This document shows positions 1-13,300 of a DNA stretch of 64,000 nucleotides, in pieces. Each line of letters begins with the position of its first letter. Position 1 is the stretch's first letter. The position numbers and the translations under genes are program-made. Below the pieces are notes generated by a model that was given only the letters and a program-made list of their open reading frames with translations, did no database searches and was not told the origin of the DNA. Source of the stretch: Dimorphilus gyrociliatus (Eukaryota > Annelida > Polychaeta > Dinophilidae); the NCBI GenBank assembly GCA_904063045.1, contig CAJFCJ010000021.1, positions 744,001-808,000 of the forward strand. Direction: 5' to 3'.

Positions 1-3000
1 CTTTACCCATCCATATATATATATATATAAGCGTTTTTATTTCCCGCCATTTTACAACATTTATCTTTATTAATGGATTTGTATCTCCCAACGCATCATT
101 CACTTTCTCTGTGTTTCTATATCGCGCCTTTTGTTTATTTGGGTATTGAATACTTTCCGAAATTATATTTTAATAATACAAAAAATCAACAACGCCATCT
201 ATTGAAACGACCCTTATCTTTTTAAGTATGTAACAATAATTTTTATCAGCTATATGCATTGTTTAAATTGGTTAACAATTGTCAGAATATCGCAATCTAC
301 ACTTTGTTCTCTTCAATCAATCGTAAAGAAACGTAACGTCTATCTCATCAAGAAGTTATATACTTATATATATATATACTGGTTTATTTATAGAGATTTT
401 TTGATACAATATAAAACGAAAGAAAGGTTAGAGGGAACAAATCTTTATGTACTATATATATATATATATATATTGTAACAGAAAAAAAAGAGAATAGAAA
501 AAAACACTGACAACGCCATCTATCGTTTGAAAATAACTGTATTAAATACGTCAAAATTACTCTATAGAAAATCTAAAGTTATCAAAAATATCTAGTATTC
601 TTTTTAAGTTGAATAGCAGAGTCTAACACGGCGGTGTAATAACAAGCAATGTTTACTCGCGTTAGTCAGTCGTGCATAAAGGCGGCGACAGAAGAAGTTT
701 ATTGATTAGCTATTGATCCGATTTCGTTCTTTGTCGAATCCATATAACGTACGATCGTTATAACGCAATCTTTTTGTGTACAAATTATAAATCAATCGGA
801 CGAAAATAATCTCACTTTACGAGTCTAGCATTGTCGAGTTTAATCTTTACGATTATATTAACCTCTAAGATGGCGCCACTTAGCAGTTAAGGTAACAGCA
901 ATGGGACAATTCCTTTCCTGAAATATAAGTAGTAGCCTAATTGAATATAGAGAGAGAAAGAGAAGAAAAATGCAAAAAGTAGACAAGAATAAAAGACTAA
1001 ATATATAGTATATATATAAAGATATATATTTGTGTATGTATGTGAAAGAGAGTTCCATCTTTACCGTCTACAAAAAAAAAACCAAACGAATCACGTGATC
1101 ATCTGTGCGAACGAACTTTGTTTTTCTTTGCCGTTTTCTCTGTAAAATACGCTGATAGATTTAGAGAAATTTGACTTTTGTATAAATTATTAGGTTTAAA
1201 AGATATTTAGGAAATAGAATGATTGCAGTAGCTGTTTTATATTGTATATATATATATATATATATATGTTCGGTATCTCTTACTATGCCACCCATCACAC
1301 TCGCAAATACCCATTACTTTTTAGCCCTGTCCAATGCAACATTTCTGTTGAGAAAGCGCTTTTGGAGACTAGTAGACGACGGGAAACATCTCTGATTTCC
1401 CTGGGGAATCTTTTCGCCTCTTATTTTCTTTTTAGGAAGGAGGGGAAAGCGGTGCAACCCGGCGTTTTACATCACCCGACCTTCACCTTGCGTGATAATC
1501 AATGTTGTGAACATATGTTACCGAAAACATTGTATTTAAAAAGAACGAGACAAAAAAGACTACGTCCATATGTACATAAAACTTGAATCTCTCGCCAATA
1601 ATTTATTGCAAGTAGGCCAAAATGTTTGTCTCTTATTGTTAGCGTAGAATAACAAAACGGTCAAAACGTAAGGTTAATTACTTAATATCAAGTTTATCGT
1701 ATAAAATAGGAGTATGTATTGTCGTATATAGATATATAACGAATATAATGCTTAGCTTGTAATATTATTATCTCAGCAAATTATATTTAAGATAATAAAA
1801 AAACAATATATGTATTATATATGCATATTATAAATATGTATTAAGGAAACATAGGTAAACAATTGTTTTTAATACTATAATAAAGAATGAAGAGAAAGGA
1901 AATGTTACTATTGATATACACATGAATATATATATATATATATATAATGTATACAGCATATATATGCATATATACATATATATATATATAATTAATTTGA
2001 AACGCATAAACTATACAAACTAATTTAAATTAGTTAAAAATCTATTATGTATACTTAGTATATCTGTAATTATCTCTATGCCATTTTTTCCCGCCTCCAC
2101 CTAATCTCTCTCTCTCTCTTAAATGATACGTTTTTATAAAGAAAAGTACAAACAAACGAAAAAAAGAAAATCAAGCCTAAAACGAATTATAAATGAGGTT
2201 AGAAAAAATATCCTTCGAATTGGTTGCTGTCGTTGTTAAGGACAATCAGGCAGTTTAACAAAACGAAAATTTTATGTAAATAATGAATATATAAGAATAA
2301 TTGTGCAATAGTCTGTTAAACTCAAACAAAAAAACATGAGGTAGATAACTATATGAATAATTCATACGGGATTAACGTAGTAATGTTTACAAGAAAAAAA
2401 AACTGTGTCTCTTTCTAGTAAATATTTTATGGGCTTTCTTTCCCTTTCTTTCTCGGATATAACATCAAGTGATTTAGGAATATATATATATATATATATG
2501 TTATTAATTTTTAGTAACGAGAAAGAGAGAGAGAGAGAAGAGAAAGGAAAAAATAACAGGAAATTTACACGATTATATAGATAGTAGGCGTATCCTTTCT
2601 ATTATATGGGATTGTAATATTTTCAAACCTAACATATACACCATTGAAAGCCCTTCTTTAAAAAATCATTATTCTTTTTCAATCACCTACAAATATATGT
2701 TTATGAATACATCCTTATATAAATATTTTTACTTTGGTTTACCCTCCCACAAACCGCCCATTTGCCACCCCTTTCCCTAATAAATCATTCTCTCCTTTCA
2801 ATTGTTATTAATATTATATTTAATATAATTATCTTAATGATCTTAGTATGAACGATTATTTCGACAAAGGGAACAGTTTAAGATTCTATATAAATAAAAC
2901 TTCAAAAGAAGCTCGTATATGTATATAAACAATACTCGAATACAGATTGTATACATGAATAATAAATTAACAAGGTTACCATTGCTTATATTATAAATAT

Positions 3001-4373
3001 TAGACAAGAGAATATTTGTTCGCGAAGGAAAGGCAGAGTTATAGGTACCATGTATATCATATCGTAGTTTATACATCCATACATATATAGTATATATGTA
3101 AAAGTAAGCAAGTGCCAATACAACTATGCTCTACATATACGTATACACATATACAGATAATCATCTCTATATAGATTTAATATAATAAATGCGGTTCGGG
3201 TCAAAAGGAATTAGGAAATAACATTTACTTTAGGAGAAAATGATCGTTATCAATAATTCATAAAGTGAACTTTTATATATACACATAATTTAATAGGAGC
3301 ATTATTTTTGCTTATAGATAATAACAGCAAATATATGTTATGTATATTTATAAATTTCTCTCTTTTCCCCTTCAAATTTGTATTACTATAGTTTTTATTA
3401 ATTTATTATTATAAAATCCACTTTTAAACAAACAATATATTAAATAGATAAAATAACAACACAACGTAAACAAATATCTAAAATTTTCTTTATAGTCTTT
3501 CATTTTAAAGGTTCTATCGTTTCTCTCTCTCTCTCTCTCTCTCTTTTCATCATATTCCCCTTTCCTTTCGTCTTTTACCCATCTTCATTTATTGAGAGTG
3601 ACGCTTTTAGATGGCAGTAAGACGCCTCGAGTAGTTTTTATCCCATCTACGGATCAATAGAACGTCACAATTTTTTTTTCAAATACTTAATAAAAAAACA
3701 TTAGTAAGGAGAATACCAAAACGTAGGAGTATGCAAATAGATTAAAGCTATAAATGTATTATGCCGAATGTTGATGCGTATAATTTGTATCATCCACTAC
3801 CCTAATATTTATTATTTACCTATTGTTTCTCCAACTTTGTTAGAGCGATACGAATCGTCTAAGATAATATACGAAAATGGAACGCAACATTTATAAAATA
3901 TATGTAAACGTATAAAAGAAAACTAAAAAAAGTAACAATAATGAAATAGAAACGCTCTATTTAATTAAATGGAGCGTCTAAATTTTTTTTCTATACTTTC
4001 TCGTACAATGTTTGTTTTTTTTTTCGGCGAGTTTCATTTCTTTATAACTTTGTAGGGCTAAAAAAAAGTGACGCTAAATAATAATAATTATAAAGGCTTG
4101 GTTATAACTATTAGTTATTTGATACAACAGCTTAACTATTCTTATAAATATATATATATATTCTATTTCCTATTCTATTGAAAAGTGGTTAAGTTCAAGT
4201 ACAAATATAAGAGTAAAATAGTTAGAGATATCGATAAAACGGTAAAATAATTCATTGTATAAACTAGAGGTTAACTTCATTATAGGACTTTTAGGTTATT
4301 TTTTTTTTTTGTTTTATCTTTCTGTTACTTAATAATTTATCTACAATTGTTTCTTTTAATTCTTTTCTAACAG
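1..4373. other. Upstream/intronic sequence without a recognised exon
   Basis: No convincing coding exon was found in this stretch. It is AT-rich with several (TA)n tracts (for example near 1242-1266, 1926-1946 and 2478-2499) and a (CT)n tract near 3523-3544. The first ZMIZ exon seen begins at 4374 with a split codon, so this stretch is probably the preceding intron, and the N-terminal exons lie left of the window. A somewhat GC-richer patch at about 1290-1560 has an open frame but no family resemblance. Confidence 0.5.
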
Positions 4374-7300
4374 CCCTTCTAGCTACATGGTGTGAAGAAC
4401 TTGCTAGGCATATTCTCTCTTCTAAAGTCGCCATTAAGGATCCACCATCTTCAGAGATGAATGGAATGCCTCCCGCAATACAGGCGCCTGGACCTGGAAC
4501 GCCTAATTCTTTAGTACACAGAATGATACCCTCCCCTATGAATCAACAGTAAGTAAAACTCTATTTATAGTTATAAATAACTAAAGAAAACAGAAAGAGA
4601 ATAATAAAAATAGGATGATAAGGCGGCGTTAAAAACTTGAAAATATCGGTTTTCTTTTTAAAGAAAACTATTAATATATCACTATTGTTATATTAAGGAG
4701 TTTTAGACTATAAAAAAGTTGTATTCAAGATAGTTATTACAAGAGAAAAAGAGAGAGAGAATGAAAGAAAAAGAAATATTCAAGAGGAATCTCAAAATAA
4801 AACACTACAGTTAGTGAACTGAAAAAATCCCATGATACTTTCAAAATTGTTATAGTTTCACCACAAGTTTGTAAACAAGGATTTTATATGATAAAAAAAC
4901 AACAAGAAAGATGTGGGAAAGAGTTCATCATTGAAGTAAAATGAATATTTAGTGTCTATTAATTGAACATATATCGAGACACTTCAAGAGACCAATAGAC
5001 AAATGACCAATTCTAGACAAAGAACTTTTCTAGATAACGATAATACGTCAATTGTATTTTCATTAAAATCATTCTTCATTCCGTAATATATCTTCTATAT
5101 AACGTCAAATAGGTTATTTTAAAACTATTTATACTCCTATGTTTTCTTTAGTTTTATTAAAGGGAACATATATAACTAAGTGAAATTGAGAATTCTTGGC
5201 CTTCTGCTTTTATTTATATCAATTAATACTGTTGGCCGTAAATAAGGTTAGGCGTTATGAAATAGAGAAAAATAGATTTTGTCGTCTTAATGACATCAGA
5301 CAAAGTCGAGCGCGTTGTGATTGTGTGAAAAAAAATCGGTCTTTTACAGATTATTGACATCCTGTTCGATATGCGTCCCAGTTACCATGACGATACTCGT
5401 TATCTCCTACTAATTTTGAAAGTAAAGAAGTTTTAGTTAGTGTGATAGAGTGCGCATTCTTAGCGCCTTTCCCCTACACGGTTTCTATGGTTACTCTTTT
5501 TCGCTCCTGGCTATAATATAGCACTCGGTTTCCCTTTCTTGTTGACTACTTAACATTTCTAGCCAATATGTGAAAATGTTCGTTTGAAAAATGTGCGTAG
5601 GACGATAAACATCGTTTATATTTGTCAATGTGTGGGCGATTGTTACTTAAAATTGACCGCCAAGATGGCTCATAACGGCAGATAACGCCATCTTGTGTTT
5701 CATATTTAAAAACTTGTGTCCTATTGGTTGTTGGTGAATAGAACAGTGTAGCTGATTGGTTGAAAGGCGACATCTTCCGGCAAGCGTCGTTGGCAACTTG
5801 TCAGACTTGTTTTTATTGGCGGTTGAAATTTGTTAAACAAGATTTGATTGGCCGATCTTTGTTTAGCTCAGGTACATTACGAGCAGACGTCAGACGAGCT
5901 AGTTTTCATGCGGATTTTTTTAATATTTTTCTTCGTCTTTTTGAAAAATCGATGATTGAAGGCATCTTCAAATGAAAGGATACGCCTGTGATTTATGGAT
6001 TAACTCGACTTTTTAGAAGATTGGCGTCGATGGACGCAGAATTGGAAGCGTTGTTGTTCAGCGCAGCTGGGTCTGTTTACTCGCTAATTAATTACGCGCG
6101 AAAAACGATTAGTAAAGCTGTTTTAACGAAAAAATCAGAGGCAGGACGATTATTATGCGCATAAAATAAGGCCTATCAGTCAGCTGCCCTATTCATCGAT
6201 TTCGTTTCAGTACCGTGACACATATCGTTATCAGTAGTAATACGTCAGAGTTATGTATACAAAAAAACGCCCTGACCCATTTTTCTAAAAAAATCAAGCT
6301 TGTTTTTTTTCGTCCATGTTATTTACATAAGGTGTTGTTAGGTATTGTTTATACGGTCGCCAACTAATAAAAATTCCTTGCCTATTTACAATTAACAGAG
6401 ACGGCCAACCTTCAAATCCACAAGCCCAATGGCAAGGTCAAAACCCACCGTCGCAGAATGGAGGTCCACAAAATGGAAACGTTTCCGTCGTGACGACGGC
6501 CGTATGGCAGCAAAATCGAGCACAAATCGGCCACATGGGAAAACCGGAATACGGACATCCCGAATACGGAAAAGCCGGTCTTCATGGTCGACCAAAGTTT
6601 GTATATTTATTACTTATTCGATGTTTAATCGATTAGATCTATTGTATTTCCCTATTTAGTTTACACACCATAGAAAAATATAGGTAAATAGAATTGACCG
6701 GAAGTTGAGGGTGGTCAGTGGCGCCGCTTCGATAAAAAAAAAAATATATAGCATATCAATTTGCGATAGTAATATCAAAATGAGGTTTTTATACTTTTTA
6801 CATTTAGCTTAGCAGATAGAAAATCTGGATTAAATTCAGTAAAAATTATAGTAGAATTTCCTAAAGACTTAACTTTTATATACAAAAGTTTAGTCTATCC
6901 GGTTTGTGATTTGCAGATAAATACATAAAAGAGTCATTAATCCGTTTTACGCACGCCGTATGTAGTTTTTATAGTAATAGCTTATTGCCTAACCGCTAAA
7001 ATGGCCATAATTAGGGGGAAAGTGAATAAAGTAGGAAAAGTGTTTTATTTATTTATACTTTATTCTCTACTCAACCTTTCTATCTCCCCCTTTTTTCCCC
7101 ACCCCCTATTTCCCATCTATCCCATTCTATACTCTAAATTACCTTATATCTACTACTTGCAATTTGCGCCAATTGAACAATTACATTTCTATATCGTAGT
7201 TATTTATTATCCTTCTCTTTAATTTTCTTTGACGAATATTCCCTTAAAACAACTGACAAACAAGTTAGGGAGGAAAACCGCAATTCGAAGCAGATGTTTA

Positions 7301-10300
7301 GCTTGTTAACTACTAGTAAAGTATTGGTAACACCTGTTTTTATTCGCCAACAGCGGATACAATTCGCCACCTTCTTCGACGCCTAACGGTATGGCCGCAG
7401 CTGCAATGGTAGCTGCAGCAGCTACCGCTACGGCGACGGCAACAGCTACGGCTGTAATGGGAGTACACGACCAAGGACAACAGCCACAACCTCAGCCACC
7501 ACCAGGACAGCCAATAAATATGAATATTAACGTAAACGCTAATAGTCAACTACACGGTCCACACCATCAGGTTAGTATCGAAGATGCTTTAATAATAATA
7601 ATAATAGTAGTACCATCGGGAATTAAGCGCACGTAATTGACTATATAGATTTTTTTTTTTTTGAGTATACGGTTGTTTTATAGTTCGGTGCAGGTGAACT
7701 TTTGTTTACGACGTTTCTTATTTTTATTAACAAAGTATTTCTATCTGGATAGTTTATTTTTCGTTTTTTTTCTTAACAAGAGGTTAACGTCTTAACGTAT
7801 TTGTATATAATTATAATCCAAGCGAGAAAAGTCAATGATCTCTCTCTACAGTCTATACAATAGGTATATAGATATCTCTTGGTGTATGAATGCATATCTC
7901 ATCATTATGAACAATTACTATAAAAACTTTTAAATAATTCATTAAAACACGAGTATTAAAAAAATTTCGATTGATTCTATTAGTCTATATTATTTCTATT
8001 TAAAAAAATCTATTTTTTATTTCAATATGCAAATGTCCGATTCTTTTCTAGTTTTTATTAAAAAAAATCATATATTAATTTTCTTTTTTTAGAAATATCT
8101 ATATTTAAATTACAAAAACAGCTATAACGGTATTAGAAACAATAACGCATGTAAAAACTATATACTACCTCGAACGTGATAGATAGCTAAACTAAACGAT
8201 TATTATAAAAAAGAATTAATAATTTCACAATAGGAAGGTAAAAGAAAGATAGAGAGAGAGAAAGAAAATCACCATGTATCAGGTTGAAAGTTTAGTAAGA
8301 AAATAATATATATCTATATAAAAAATTGTATTAATGGATCAGTTTGCTCTTTTTTTTATCCTATAATCCAGTTTTAACAAAGTACGAATTTTTAGAAATT
8401 TTTACGTTTTATTTAAATATGTAAAAGATCTTGGAAAAACTATAATGGATAGATTAAGAAATAATCGGTAATATAAGTAAGTTGGGGATTATTTCCCTAA
8501 TTGTTGACAAATAATTTCAATAGAGAGAAAGAAAAAAAAAGGAACCCTGCAAGATTATGTATAGTTACTTATTGCGATATTTACGTAACTTTATATAATT
8601 ATACGTATATGTATAATTAACTATTGTTGAAAGGTTATTGTAAATATGTTAAGTACATAGTCTAATCGAACTGGAAATATTTTAAAAATGTGTGCAGCTG
8701 TTAAGAATTAAACGTAAAGTTTATATAAGTCTCTGAAAAATTAGTATTCTACACATGCTATAGGCGTGAAAAAAAAAAAAAAAGACATTGATATTTTGAG
8801 GTTAGACCGTACTTTTTGTAGGTTTTTCTTTTTTTTTTTGGTGAAATTTGAGTACTTAGTTTTTCTTTTTGACTGTTAAGTCTAAAGGAATACGATTCTG
8901 TTTTAAGAGGCCTCTCGGCTTTTTTTTTTATTCGTAATCAGTTCTAGATTTTTAAAAGCTCTTTACAAGATATAAATATGGATATTAGAAAAATTATCCC
9001 ATTTTTTTCTCTTCTAAATACGCAGTAGGAAAAGTCGGTATAGTCTAAGGGCAGATCGATATTTTCCATTTACCTAGTGTCAAGCGGATTATCGACTGGA
9101 TACTGTAGTTCTACTCCTTCTGTCTCTCTTCACTTTCAACTGTGTTTTTTTTTTCTCCGCATACAAAATGCTTTTGTATTTTCTCTTTTATTTTTTGTAC
9201 TTTGCTACTTTTTTTCAATAATACAATTCATTAATTTTTGTAATTGTTTACAGCAAATGTCAGCCTATGGCCACTCGAATGCTATGTTACCAAACCAACG
9301 TCCTGTTCACCAGATGGCACCAATGTCATCAGCGGGTGTTGGAGGTCCTATGGTCAATGGTATGATGAGGAATAGGCAAGCTCCTTATCCAACACCGCAG
9401 CAGTACATGATGCAGAAAAGAGGGCAAAACGTAAGCTATCTTTGTGGGTTGTTTTCGGGGAAAGGGAGGAAGGGGAAAGGTAACGTGGGTATATCGTAGT
9501 TTAGACGTGAAAAAAAAATAGATAAACAAACACTTCGTGGATTTAATTGATTCATAGAAATGCTCACCTGATTCAGAGAGTATGTTCTCAATAGCTCGAA
9601 AATTATTAGGCCTTTTTATATAAATATGTGTACATATCGCGTAGGTGAGATAAAATATTTTTGATGATTTTCTATATTTTAATGAAAATAAGAAGAGAAA
9701 CCCGACAGTTGAATAGAGTGGTGGTATTGTAAATAAATATATTTACGAAAGATATCTTCTCTTCTTACAATGATTTAATATGTATTTATATATAAAAACC
9801 GAACAAATTACAAAATTTTCCTTTTACGAGATTGGATATACTAGTCTCCTTTATGTCAAAATAGAGAAGATAATCAAAAATAGGCGAAACGTTGTTTTAT
9901 TAATCAAAAAGAATGGAAAAAAAAGACATGTATTAAATACTCTCTTTCTAAAAGTGTGAGCAAGTCTATCGTTACAATTTTATCCATAGTTTTTTTTCTA
10001 GTAAAAGTCTTTAGAGTGACATTCCTCCATATTTTTCCTTCCCCCCGCCCCCACTCTCTCTTTGTCGCTCTTTCTCTCCGTCGCTCTATTTTTCTTCATT
10101 TTATGTCTTTACACTAATTTAAACACTCGTATAATAACTCTTAGAATATTCAATACTTTTTTCCTCCTTTTGTTTATTTTTTAACTACGTAATCTGAAAA
10201 GAACACTAGTGTCTAATAACTGGTTGAACAGTTGTATTATTATTCTTTTCCTACCTTTTACATTGTAACCCAGGTTTAAGATTATGGTCTATTGTTTTAT

Positions 10301-13300
10301 TTTCCATACTATTTTGAGTTATTCTTCACTTTTTTCCCTTTTAATTTCTTTTTTAATCCAAAAAAAAATGAGAAATCGAACGCATGAAAGGAACAAATAG
10401 ACCTTTTTTGTTTGTTTTGTTTATATTTTCTATTCCTTTCAATTTTTTTTTATTATCTAATTTGGAATTATTTTTTAATATAATTGAATTTCATTGGTTT
10501 AAGATAAACAAAACCTAATATAACAACGAAACTAAAAAATTATTAATTAAAAAAGAAACGATGAAACAACGAAACGAACTTTACCCTTCCTAAACAAACA
10601 AACAAAACCAATAAATTAATTTTTAATAATTTCGAAAGTTAGAATAAGAAAGTTAATGGAATTTTTCTTTTTTCTCTTTGTAGCCAATGTCATGGCATCA
10701 GTACAATGATTATTGTGCAACTGACGTAAGTTTTCTTTAAGGGTGAAAAATTATTAAATTAATAATATTTTGTAAATATTGAAAACTAATTAATAAAGGA
10801 TTTAGGATTTTAATAATAAAAAGAGATTTTATATTTGAAATGAGAAAAAAATAAGTAGTTTTTATCTGTTTAACGATTATTTATCTTATAAATTTAGATG
10901 TTAAAATGTAGGAGAAATATTAAATGATTAAAAATTCTACAAACATTGGTATAGATATTCAAAATGTTAAAAAAAAAAACAAAAGACTACTGTTTGAATA
11001 TTTATATATTACTGTTGACGAATTGCTTATATTGGTTTAAATATATCTTTTCTTTATTATTATTATTATTATTATTAATTATAAAGTAAATTTTATTGCT
11101 ACTCTATGAAATCTATTGCTAATTAGTTTGCTATTTTATTACAGCCTTATCCTGGTAATATGCCTGCCGCTTATACGCAACAACCGTATAGCAAATACGG
11201 TGGAGCTCCAGCCCAACAACCATTGCCTGGTTCTTCACCGGTTTATAATCGGTAAGTTGAGAGTTTATTATAAGTACAATGAAATATGGATAATGCAATA
11301 ATTAAAAAGTGGTTATCTAATTTAGTCTCGAGGTATTTTTAATCTTTCGAAAGAAAAATACGCGTTTTTCCTTTCTTTTTATTGTAATTGCTATAATCAA
11401 TTTCTAGCTATTTGCACGCGAAGCTTTTAAATAGTTGCTCTGGCAAATATAATTACATAGTGTTGGTCGGGAACAAAAGTGTTTTCATTATCATAGCCAA
11501 GCCTGAAGCGTAGGGAATAACACGTTAATTGACAGACGAAATGTTTAGTTTTTGTTAATAATATGTTTTCGTTAATCCAAACTTAATCTATAAGATAAGC
11601 CGTCCTTATAAAAAAATCAATACCATTAAAAGATTATAAAGAAGAGGGAAAAAGAGAAGAGAGTGTATAAGTGAGTGAGTGAGTGAGTGAGAGAAAGAGA
11701 GAGAGAGAGAGAGAATGAATGAATAAATGAAATAAAGAAAAAATTGTTTATCTGTTAAGTCTATTATTTTCGTTGTTTGACAACAATTTTACTCGGATTG
11801 CAAACATTTTAGATTTAAAAAGTTAGCGGTAAATAATTGCTTAAAGCACGAATAAGGAAGTATTGACAAACTGAAAACAATATAAGAGTGTCTTGGACGT
11901 GACGGGAATATGAGATATTGATTAGGTATAAAGCGTAATACTCTTTTTGTTTTTTTCGTATTTTTTTGTGATGTTAGAAGGGAGTTTATATTCTCTCCTT
12001 CTCTTACGTATTCCCTAATTGGAACGTGTTTTTACACACTATTCCCTTTCTCTGCTCACCGAAACCGACCGAGTTTTATAGTAATTTGAGTAGAAAAAAT
12101 AAACAATGTTGAAAGCTTGTTCCGACCGGAATGAAATAAAGCGAGTTAGAAAGAGTGAAATAAAAGCATTTAAGCAAGCAACTAAGCCAAGCTAAGCGTG
12201 CCTAAGCGAAAAACTATTGAACAAATATATCTTAATAATATCTTTTATTACTAGTATAGATAATTTTTAAATATTTTATCTTAATTTTCATAGTAAATCA
12301 GTCTAGTTATTCTATATAGATAGATAACGGAATTCTTTTCATATGAGTATATTACTTATTTAATTGTTTTTCTTTGTGTTTTTTTTTTACACTCTACAGA
12401 CCATATCCTAATCCTAATCCTATGTACCATCAACGCAATTATAATGGCCACTATCCTCCGGGTGGTCCGGGAGGTGGTGGCGGAGGAGGTTACTATCACA
12501 ATATACCTGGTCCCGCTCCACCTGGAGTTCCTACACCGCCTGTTACGCCTTCAACGCCTAGCGCTGTTCCGTGTCCGGGTCCTGGACCCTACAATCAAGA
12601 CGTCAAACCGCACATAAAACAAGAAATGGTGCAGGAAGAACTACGATTAACGTTCCCAGTTCGAGACGGGGTTGTTCTACCGCCATTTCGGTTGGAGCAT
12701 AATTTAGCCGTATCAAATCACGTATTCCATTTACGGGAGAGTGTTTATAATACGCTTATGTGGCGACCCGATCTGGAATTGCAGCTGAAATGCTTCCATC
12801 ACGAGGACAGGGCTATGAACACTAATTGGCCAGCCTCTGTTGCAGTTTCAGTCAATGCCACACCACTCCATATCCAAAGGTCGTCAGACGTCAAGTCATC
12901 GACACACAAGCCACTCTACCTGAAAAATGTCTGCTGTCCTAACCGCAATACAATCCAGATAACTGTAACCGCCTGTTGCTGTTCCCACCTCTTTGTACTG
13001 CAGCTCGTCCATCGACCATCGGTACGGTCAGTACTGCAAGGTTTATTACGGAAGCGTATGCTGCCTATAGAGAATTGCGTCCAAAAAGTGAAAAAATGGT
13101 TCGGTAACGGTCAAGGAAGTATGGGAGAGGAGGGAGTTGAACAAACAGCGACGAGAGTTTCGTTGAAATGCCCGGTCACTTATAGAAAGATACAATTGCC
13201 TGCCAGGGGGCACGACTGCAGACACATTCAGTGTTTCGACCTGGAGACATATTTGCAGATGAACTGTGAGAGGCCGACTTGGAAATGTCCGGTCTGTAAT

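Noticed and set aside
1242-1586. Open frame of 114 codons beginning in a (TA)n tract
   Set aside because: It starts inside a microsatellite, has no splice context or family resemblance, and does not supply the expected ZMIZ N-terminus.
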